64,000 nucleotides of DNA, taken from contig VZTI01005203.1 in assembly GCA_013397865.1 (NCBI GenBank), positions 521,485-585,484 on the forward strand, read 5' to 3'. Source of the DNA: Struthidea cinerea (taxonomy: Eukaryota > Chordata > Aves > Passeriformes > Corcoracidae). Positions 57,301 through 64,000 of the stretch are shown in pieces (position 1 is the first letter of the stretch; each line of letters starts with the position of its first letter). The notes under the pieces were generated by a model that worked only from the letters and a program-made list of their open reading frames with translations, ran no database searches and had not been told where the DNA came from. Made by a program: the position numbers and the translations under genes.

Positions 57301-57361
57301 GCAGCGCGAGGGAGCCGCCGTCCTCAGCTGCCCCTGGAGAGCCCCACAGCTGCAGAGCGAG
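48294..57361 (+). CDS. MTHFD1L: MTHFD1L, mitochondrial monofunctional C1-tetrahydrofolate synthase, 5' exons 1-7 (partial)
   Basis: MTHFD1L is the mitochondrial enzyme that converts 10-formyl-THF to formate and THF, exporting one-carbon units. Its C-terminal formyl-THF synthetase domain is active, while the N-terminal dehydrogenase/cyclohydrolase-like domain is not. Only the N-terminal domain is in this window. Joined exons give NAKNSLASLKRENPRLEPTL, VGLRVIHICLPEGSSKDE, KVLNAVKPEKDVDG and a Rossmann-like GKTVLLVGARGPQGAALQ. These align well with human MTHFD1L (for example KVLNALKPEKDVDG and GKKILVVGAHGSLEAALQ). The lysine of the active-site YxxxK motif of bifunctional family members is absent, as in mammalian MTHFD1L. 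The start codon is lost in the gap at 48,218-48,293, and the remaining exons lie downstream of 64,000. Confidence 0.93.
48342..49482 (+). other. MTHFD1L intron 1
   Basis: About 1.1 kb. Its first 300 bp remain CpG-rich and contain a possible alternative first exon at 48,590-48,606. No repeat family is recognised. Confidence 0.75.
48590..48606 (+). other. Candidate alternative first coding exon end of MTHFD1L
   Basis: ATGTGGCGGTGGCTCAG sits directly before a donor GTGAGG in CpG-rich DNA downstream of the main exon 1. Its phase (five codons plus two bases) would join exon 2 in frame, giving MWRWL then Ser or Arg and VTENAK. This may be chance: the phase alone fits one time in three. Confidence 0.2.
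49483..49567 (+). CDS. MTHFD1L: MTHFD1L exon 2
   Basis: The acceptor is a tandem TTGCAGCAG, so the exon begins at 49,483 or 49,486, and the donor is CAG|GTAAAG. It encodes RVTENAKNSLASLKRENPRL and EPTLAIIQ, preceded by one more Arg if the first AG is used, and ends in phase 0. It aligns with human EVIQNSKEVLSLLQEKNP and FKPVLAIIQ. Confidence 0.93.
49568..52224 (+). other. MTHFD1L intron 2
   Basis: About 2.7 kb. It holds a short C-rich tandem stretch near 51,516-51,546 and two 15-bp direct repeats of ATGCTGGTAGTGCGG at 51,905 and 51,928. No gene or mobile element is recognised. Confidence 0.8.
52225..52275 (+). CDS. MTHFD1L: MTHFD1L exon 3
   Basis: The acceptor GTTCCCCAAG and donor GAG|GTAAGC border 51 nt encoding AHNDHLIQEANKNFAKE, phase 0-0. 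It aligns with human AGDDNLMQEINQNLAEE. In active family members this segment carries the catalytic Tyr and Lys (YxxxK). Here those positions appear to be Ile and Asn. Confidence 0.92.
52353..52406 (+). CDS. MTHFD1L: MTHFD1L exon 4
   Basis: Separated from exon 3 by an intron of only 77 bp. The acceptor TTTGAACAG and donor GAG|GTAACT border 54 nt encoding VGLRVIHICLPEGSSKDE, phase 0-0. It aligns with AGLNITHICLPPDSSEAE of human MTHFD1L. Confidence 0.92.
52407..54998 (+). other. MTHFD1L intron 4
   Basis: About 2.6 kb of AT-rich intron. No repeat family or coding signal is recognised. Confidence 0.85.
54999..55123 (+). CDS. MTHFD1L: MTHFD1L exon 5
   Basis: The acceptor AACTTCCTAG and donor TGG|GTAAGT border 125 nt, entering in phase 0 and leaving two bases. 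The exon encodes IVSEILRLNEDPNVQGLALD, then LPESLYSSKVLNAVKPEKDV and DG. The DVDG motif common to the dehydrogenase/cyclohydrolase family is kept. The Gln of the family GLALQ/FLVQLP motif is Asp here. Confidence 0.95.
55124..56247 (+). other. MTHFD1L intron 5
   Basis: About 1.1 kb with short T runs near 55,311, 55,678 and 55,703. The open frames at 55,762-56,102 have no recognisable domain. Confidence 0.85.
56248..56348 (+). CDS. MTHFD1L: MTHFD1L exon 6
   Basis: The acceptor CCACTGCAG and donor ATAG|GTGAGT border 101 nt. The exon completes a Gly codon and encodes LSSVNLGRLVHGDVNDCLVP and PTACAVMELLEDI, with one base left over. It aligns with human TDINLGKLVRGDAHECFVSP. Confidence 0.95.
56349..57236 (+). 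other. MTHFD1L intron 6
   Basis: An 888-bp intron that becomes GC-rich over its last 200 bp, next to the GC-rich exon 7. No repeat family is recognised. Confidence 0.8.
57237..57361 (+). CDS. MTHFD1L: MTHFD1L exon 7 (Rossmann-like segment)
   Basis: The acceptor TCGCACAG and donor GAG|GTGAGC border 125 nt, ending in phase 0. The exon encodes GKTVLLVGARGPQGAALQSV, then LQREGAAVLSCPWRAPQLQS and E. It aligns with human GKKILVVGAHGSLEAALQ through QLQSK. The exon is much richer in G+C and CpG than its neighbours. Compared with human, about four residues before GGK are missing. Confidence 0.93.
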
Positions 57362-58186
57362 GTGAGCACTCTTCTGTCTGCCCGGGCTCATCGTGCATCC
57401 CCACTATCTGCTCATCCCTGCCAGCTGTCCACCTGACGATCCTGCCCTGGCTGCCATTCCCAAGAGGCTGCCTTCCCAAGAGGGAGACCTGTCATTGCAG
57501 TCACAGGTGGCACTGGGGTTGCTGGTAGCCAGTGTGGGTCAAGGTCTTTTCTCCTTCCTGCTTGCTCAGAAATGGTGCAAACAGTGGCCTCTACCAGAAT
57601 ATTACATGTAACAGCAGCTGGTCTAACTTCATTATTTTACACCAAGAGCTGTGAGAGAAGGAATACAACAAACAGATGTTTTAGCTCTCCCTTTGGCTTT
57701 CTGTCTGTGCAAGAGAAATGCCCTCTTTTTTTCTCATCCTATGATCCTGTCATCTGCATGAAACTACTTTTACTGGATTTGTGTCCTAAAGGTTTGAAAG
57801 TGCTGCTGCTCTTGGGACAAAGAAGTTCCCAGTCTTTATCTTTGAAGAGAACTGTAAATGGATTCAAACAAATGCAGGAGCCTTGAACTGAAGGATTTGC
57901 GTCGTCTCCCTGGCTGCTTTTTTGCAGAGCTTTTAGACACGACTTAGAAGTTGGTATAACTTCCTGTCAAACTTAACAGTTTATTCCTTAGTCGCAAATT
58001 TCACAGATTACTCCAACTGGGTTGCACTGTCCTCGGGGCATGTGCAGCAGGGTCCAGGCTCTGGCTGTAGGAGCTCACTGTGCTCCAGGGCCTGGCTGCC
58101 AGTTGGGGTGAGGTGCCGCGGACAGCTCTTGTGTTGGACAGCCCGTGCCACAGGGTGGCAGCCAAGGCAAAGTGATGGTGTCCGAC

Positions 58187-58205
58187 CTCCGGGCTTCGGA
58201 GGTGC
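58187..58205. repeat. Short CpG-rich hairpin
   Basis: ACCTCCG and CGGAGGT form a perfect 7-bp inverted repeat around a 5-nt loop in a locally CpG-rich patch of intron 7. It is too short to carry meaning alone. Confidence 0.4.
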
Positions 58206-60919
58206 GGACAGGAGGAGGAAATAAATTCGAGCAGCTGTGACAGAAAGCTCTCTGGCAAACCCGTGTTTTCACAGCTGCGGATGTTTTTGTCAGGCTTGTC
58301 TCAGCTCTGGGCTTTTAAGTGACTGACAGCACTTAGGAAACATATGGCTCTCTGGGAGATGGAGTGCTGTGAACTTGATCCTTGCCATGTCTCATTCCTC
58401 AGTTATTTCTCATTGCTTGGGGTTGTGCTAGAGGACTGCTCTCGGCTGGATGGGGTGGGTGACAGGGTGGCCAGAGGTGTTTCCACTGGTTCACAGCAAA
58501 AAATTTGGATTGAGCCGAGAGCTGCTTGTGCAGCGTTGTCAATAGCTGGAGAGAATTCTGTTTCCTTCCATCCAGATGCTTTCCCATAATCATGCTTTGC
58601 TTTCTGGCATTCCCCATAGCTTACCTCTTGAAGCAGGTCACTGATGGGAAACAGAATGGGAGGCCTAAGTTTGAGGCTTTATGCACCTCAGTTTTAACTT
58701 TTGGCAGTAAAAGAGTTTGTACTTTGCCTGTGGGACTAATCTGCAGAGCCCAGGGGAAACCTACCTTCCTCTTCCTCACCTGTGAGCCTGGAGCAGTGTG
58801 TCTCCAGTAATCCCAGAGCACTGCTGAACCTGTCTGGATGTCGCTCTGATAGTTAACTCCAGCTCCTTGATAAAATCTAACCCATGCAGGAAAAATGATC
58901 CTGTTTCATATTCCCAGAAGCTGGAGAGTCAGAAACTGAGCAAAAGTTTCTTACCAAGCAACGAGGTACTGCTGTCTTGTGGCAACCTGTATTCGAGCTA
59001 CAATGAATCATGTAGATAACATGATTATAGAATTTATATTCTTCTGTTTGTTTAAAATGCTGATTAAGTAAAAACAGCTTAAATGTTCACCAGGTTTCTT
59101 CTCTTGATTTTTTTAATTTGAATTTCAAGTAAGAAAATGTGTTAGTCAATGTTGAGGTTTTTCAAAGGCTTGAAAGAATCAATTCATGTTTTGTTTTGCC
59201 TGCACAATACGCTAACTTTTCCTTTCTCTGAATGTGACAGCTGTACAGTGGCAGTTTGTGTGCTGTTGTTTGGGAGTATAACCTGGGGTAGCGTAATCAC
59301 TTATGAAGTGAGGGATAAACTGACGAAGAGTATGATCTTTTCACTGGGATGCATTTGTTTTGCAATATATAACAGGAAAGGAGAATTTTATCTTAAGGGT
59401 AGGGGAATGTTACTTGTCGTAAGCCAACGGCCAGACCTATTTGCATTGAAGCACTAACCCTGACCTTAATGATGTAATGCCTTTCTTAGGTGGTTACTAC
59501 ATTACTGTAGACTAGTTCTGGTGATTTGTTCTTCTTTTTAAAAAGGACAGCATAACAACAAGTGTTTTCTTTAGAAATTCTTTTAATTTAAATGAGTTAC
59601 ACAACACCTAAGGTTTTTTTGGATAAGGTTTTGTACTGCTATGGACTTGTTATTTCTTCTTTTACTCATGCACTTTTGCAAAAATATTTTGAAAATGATC
59701 AAGAGGAAGACATGTTTTAGTCCACTTTAGGAAGAGTCTAATATAGGAGTAGCTCTCCTAACAAACAGCATAATGACATCTACCATCTGACTCAGTGTGC
59801 TCCTTTAAAGCAAGTCTGTTCTGTCTTATGGGAGGAAAAGGGAATAAAATAAATAATGGTACATTTTTATTTCATTGCTTTGATCTGAAATAATGGACAC
59901 AGTGTCAGTGTTCTTTTCCCTCCCCATTTCATGTTTTGTTAAGCTGAGCAGATTATTAATATTTCTTTTTGTTCCATTTGGGGTTTGCTTGACTTCAGTT
60001 CTTACGAATAATCATCACGGCACAGCTGAGCCATGTCCTTCAGAACTCTTGAGCTTCCTGGGTTTTCAAATAATTCACAAATGAAAGAAAGTATTTTAGA
60101 AGGTTCTGGCACATCTGTGCAAAGTTGCCATGAAGAAACATTGTTCTTTTTGCATTGATACATTCAGTGTAAAAGAAATTACAAAGTGAGAGATAAAGAC
60201 ATAAGCATCTTGGAGGAAATACTTAAGATGTTATCGTTCTGTTAAGCTTTGTGTAGATAACTCTTCAAAGGACATTCACTGCATTGTGCCTGAAGAATGA
60301 CCTAATGACATACTTTTAGGAACATCTCCCTTGTAATTTTAAAATGGGATTCCCCAAAAGTCAATTTAGTATTACATGTGAAGGAGCTGATGTGTTTAAT
60401 CCTGTATTACATCAGAATTATGCTTTCTAGTTTTAAAGGAGGTTGTCAAGTAGATTTGTATTGGAAAAACAGATTATTTTCTTGCCAAAACGTGGGTAAT
60501 ACTTAGTACCTGTAAGAAAACAGAATTTTGTTTCAGTCATCTAAATTCAGTCAGTCATTATTTCAGCACGTCATCTTTAATGTAGTCTGTGTGTGAACCC
60601 CATCATGCCTGTGTTAAGAGAGCTGCTGTCCTACAATCTTATTGTAAAAGAAGTGAGAATTGGTCTATCTAGGTGTAATTAGGAAGAGAAAAGTTGTTTG
60701 CAAAAGCAAGGTTAAGTATGAGAGTGGTTCAGCTGGAGTGCTGAATGGGAGTTTCCTTTTCGGGTTGGAAAAGAACTTTTGGCTACAGTGTGCTTTTCTG
60801 TAGAGCTGACACTTGAGCTTCAAACTCTTAGACATCTCTTAGCCATTTGCCTTGTTACAGGCAGAAAAATACATTTTGTATTGTAAGCATGAAAGAACAG
60901 GAGACCAGGTACACAGATC

Positions 60920-61153
60920 CGGGGAGGGGAGNNNNNNNNNNNNNNNNNNNNNNNNNNNNNNNNNNNNNNNNNNNNNNNNNNNNNNNNNNNNNNNNNNNNN
61001 NNNNNNNNNNNNNNNNNNNNNNNNNNNNNNNNNNNNNNNNNNNNNNNNNNNNNNNNNNNNNNNNNNNNNNNNNNNNNNNNNNNNNNNNNNNNNNNNNNNN
61101 NNNNGAGGAGAGGAGAGGAGCATGAGAGGAGAGGAGAGGAGAGGAGCATGAGA
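60920..61153 (+). repeat. GAGGA-type minisatellite with 173-N gap
   Basis: GGGGAGGGGAG precedes a gap at 60,932-61,104. After it, (GAGGA)n is broken at a regular interval by CATGA, giving a higher-order unit of about 26 bp (roughly four GAGGA-like copies plus GCATGA). The N run indicates that the array was not resolved, so its true length is unknown. Confidence 0.9.
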
Positions 61154-62264
61154 GTTTCTAATGATGATGATGTAGACAAAATATTTCCACTTCAACATTT
61201 TATGCACATCATCTCTGTTCCTTGTAATTTTGAAATGTATCCCCCTGCCTGTAAGCTAGAGGAGCAGTTGCTAAAGCATGGATCGTAGTGGCAGGCTTGA
61301 GTCCACAGCAGAGATGTGGGCTTGATTTTCATGTGTGCTGTGTAGGGCAAGTGCATTCAGGATGATGTGGCAGGGAAAGCTGGAAGAAACGACATAATTA
61401 GTACTTGCCTTGGTGGAAAAAGTACCTTTAAGTCATTGACTTAAAAAATTTTCAAGATTTCAGAAACTAATTAGAATTGCTGTGGTTGAAGTGGAACCTG
61501 ATCTGTAAACTGATGTGCATAAGGCCTTTTTTCATAAAGAGAGTTGTGAAAAATATTTTAATCAGATTCCTATTCCTCATCCCATCTCTTCAATTTTGTA
61601 TTGCCTAGCTTCATACCCAGGACTCTGAGGGCTTTTACATTTCAATTATTAATTTTAATTTTTATTTTGTTTGATCATGCATTTAAAAATGGCTTTTTTA
61701 GCAGTCCATTTTAACTATGGGAAAATGAAAATTTTATGCAGACTTCACAGCAAAATGGAGTTTCAGTTATCTGTAATATACAGCTACTTTGTGCCATTAT
61801 CATTTAATACTTGGCTCGAAAGTAAGTATTGTTGTTTTAACATTTGGTGTTCTGTCTTGGGAATGGGTGGTGCTTCTTAATCTGCTTCAATTTAAATCTT
61901 GGTGGAGAGGATCACATTTTGTTATGAGGTAAGGTTTCAGATTATTTATTGGCACAGCTCTTCCCAACTGAAAAAATATTTACCGGTGAGAAGACAGGAT
62001 ACTACTGGACTATTGGCTTTCTTTGTCTGCAGCCTGTTGCCTAGTACATTAAGGAGGGTTTGGCCTGATGCTTGTCATTCCTTCCTCTAGCCAGCCTGAT
62101 GGAATGGAGCCTTGCTGTCCAGGGAGCATGGGGCAGGCGGCCACATGTTCTCTCTCAGGGGTATCTCCTTGACCTTCTGGCTGTGGCTGCCTGTAGCATC
62201 TGGTTCCTGTCAGATGTGTCCTCTCTGTCCTCTGTCCAGGGACTGTGGTGCATTTGCTGAGGGA

Positions 62265-62335
62265 GGCTGAATGTGATGATTTCATAGGACTTTTCCATCT
62301 CTAACGTCTGTGATTGGTTTCTGATGTAGGAGATG
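62265..62335 (+). mobile_element. Possible degraded CR1 3' tail
   Basis: GGCTGAATGTGATGATTTCA followed by GGACTTTTCCATCTCTAACG and TCTGTGATTGG resembles the CR1 end (GGCTGGATTTGATGATCTTA, CTTTTCCAACCTAAATG, TCTATGATT) with many differences. The call is tentative. Confidence 0.35.
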
Positions 62336-64000
62336 ACCCTGAACACGCATCCCAAGGCTTGCTTCTTGTTTTAGTGATTAAACAGGCAGTCAAAAGGGTA
62401 GATTATGGCAAGAGAGAAAAATCTAAAAGCAAAGGAGGCATGGGCACAACTTCTTGCAAGTGGAACTAAAGTTCCCTGATGGAGATCACATAAATCTCTT
62501 CCAAGGATACCCCAAATTCTGTACACAAGTATTTTGCTTTCAGTAGACTTGCTCTCCCAGTTTCTGTATATAGTTTTTAAAAATACTCACAGGGGAAAAA
62601 AAATTCTCTGAAATGTTTATGATATATATTTTATTGATTCTGCAGGAACTTTTTCAATAGTTGCACATAAAATATTGTTTTCTTTGTGAAATGAGGAAAA
62701 GGAAATCACACTGGGGAAGGCTCTGAGGAATCAGTGTGTCTTTAACCTGTGGTACTACTCTTTGCTGCCATATGATGCAACTTTTTCATTGAGGAGATGG
62801 GGCAGGGCAATGAGATGACAGGTCCAGCTGGTTTTCTGGTAAAATTTATGGGTATGTGCGATGTTAGCTATCCGAGCCAGTGTTAATGTTGGCTGCAAAA
62901 ATAATTGTGTTCAGCTGTTAAGAACATTTTTCAACGTTAGGGTCGGTAGTCATAGAGATGGATATTTGGTTCCATCAGTTGTTTTCTGACATTATAGTTA
63001 CATTGAATCAATTCTGTCATAAGTACGTTGGCTGAACATTCATCAGAATTATTACTTGTTGCATACGACTCTCAACTTGTTCATCAATTCACGATGCTAA
63101 GCGGTGTGCAAAGCTCTTAGTCCTTGTCCCAGAGACTTTGCATGGGAAGGTGTCTTGACTTACAGTATATGATTTATAACTGCTAGAATAGGAATTATTT
63201 TTTCCTTGGAAAAAAAAGCTGTGCTCATGTAACTGAGAAAATTAATTGCTGTTTTTCTCTGTGTTGATGTTGAGTGTTACAACAGAGATTTCCTTCTTTT
63301 GCAGGGCAAAGTGTGCCTTCAGCATGGTGTTCTTGGTACACAAGTCATTACAGCATCTTTTTATCCGGATTTCCTTGCAGATTTCTCAGTATCATTTGAC
63401 CTGACACTGGTCAAGCATTATGACTTATGCGGCCTTCTAGGAGTGGCGTGTAAGCTGATATTTGCATCAGACTCAGGAGTGTGAGCAATTCGAATAAGGC
63501 TGAATGACTGTGCACAGGCAATCACAGGCGCGTTGCTGGACATGTGACTGAAGCCTGAATCAGCTCATTGCATTAGTCATTTGTCAAGCAAGGAAATCTT
63601 CTCCCACACTTTTGGCTTTATGTCCACATGGGGATCTCTAAGGAGGGTTAGGCCATCCTTGTGTCCTCTGAGGGGAAGATGGAGTTTTTTTAGTTTTCTG
63701 CCTTTTCCGCAGCAGTTATGTTCTTCTCCCCTCCTGGATGCTCACCTGTGCCAAAAACCTGCTATCCTGACAGGATTTGTAGCTGTTCTTTCTTGGCAAG
63801 AGTGTTGGGCAGGGTTATGTCAGAGCACTTTTGGCCAAAAAGAAGCTGGAACGCTTGTCAGTCACAAATCAATTTGTAGAGTGGCTCACTGAGCTTGTGA
63901 CACTTGGAATTAATTTGCATTTATCCAAAATATTACCAAAACTGCTGTATCTCGGAAATAATTTTTACATTCAGGCTTGAGGCAGTGCTGTGTCTGTGTT

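Larger units (their letters stand above)
57362..64000 (+). other. MTHFD1L intron 7 (partial)
   Basis: At least 6.6 kb. The next expected segment (human LHEADIVVLGSPKP) is not visible, so the following exon is outside the window. The intron contains a (GAGGA)n minisatellite with an assembly gap and a possible degraded CR1 tail near 62,265. Open frames of up to about 120 codons show no recognisable domain. Confidence 0.75.

Noticed and set aside
63305..63340. AG-preceded open stretch (GKVCLQHGVLG) as the next MTHFD1L exon
   Set aside because: It has a plausible acceptor TTTTGCAG, but the peptide does not match the expected continuation (LHEADIVVLGSPKP in human), and no GT donor keeps a family-like frame.

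Overview
The window looks like ordinary avian nuclear DNA. The signs are short vertebrate exons in long AT-rich introns, fragments of the CR1 LINE (including the tail repeat ATTCTATG typical of birds), and a CpG island at a gene start. I cannot name the species from the sequence. Two protein-coding genes lie head to tail on the + strand in the order PLEKHG1 then MTHFD1L, which matches the conserved order on human chromosome 6q25.1.

Region 1, about 1-48,015: PLEKHG1, a RhoGEF with tandem DH and PH domains. I traced 17 coding exons (817-45,905). Every junction has AG/GT borders and consistent phase, and they join into one frame of 4,578 nt (1,525 residues plus stop). Exons 1-6 carry the DH domain, exons 7-9 the PH domain, exons 10-13 a short linker, exons 14-15 an in-frame acidic/basic cassette, and exons 16-17 the long disordered tail with Tyr motifs and helical segments. 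A 3' UTR of about 2.1 kb ends at AATAAA 47,993-47,998. The introns hold a broken CR1 copy (3,492-5,050, minus), two further clear CR1 pieces and one doubtful one, a probable retroviral solo LTR or fragment (about 24,080-24,420), A/C-rich and poly-T tracts, an AT microsatellite and a near-perfect 21-bp inverted repeat at 27,003-27,064.

Region 2, about 48,020-64,000: the 5' part of MTHFD1L, the mitochondrial monofunctional C1-tetrahydrofolate synthase. A CpG-island promoter with GC boxes begins only about 25-200 bp after the PLEKHG1 poly(A) signal. The first exon is interrupted by an assembly gap that hides the start codon. Six further exons (49,483-57,361) encode most of the N-terminal dehydrogenase/cyclohydrolase-like domain, in which the catalytic residues are degenerate. 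The 10-formyl-THF synthetase exons lie beyond the window. Intronic sequence after 57,361 holds a (GAGGA)n minisatellite around a second large gap.

The two proteins have no known joint function: PLEKHG1 acts on Rho-family GTPases and the cytoskeleton, MTHFD1L in mitochondrial one-carbon metabolism. I found no operon-like, CRISPR-like or otherwise novel multi-gene system. The points most worth a second look are the intronic hairpin, the cassette exons 14-15, the very tight gene spacing, and the MTHFD1L N-terminal details.
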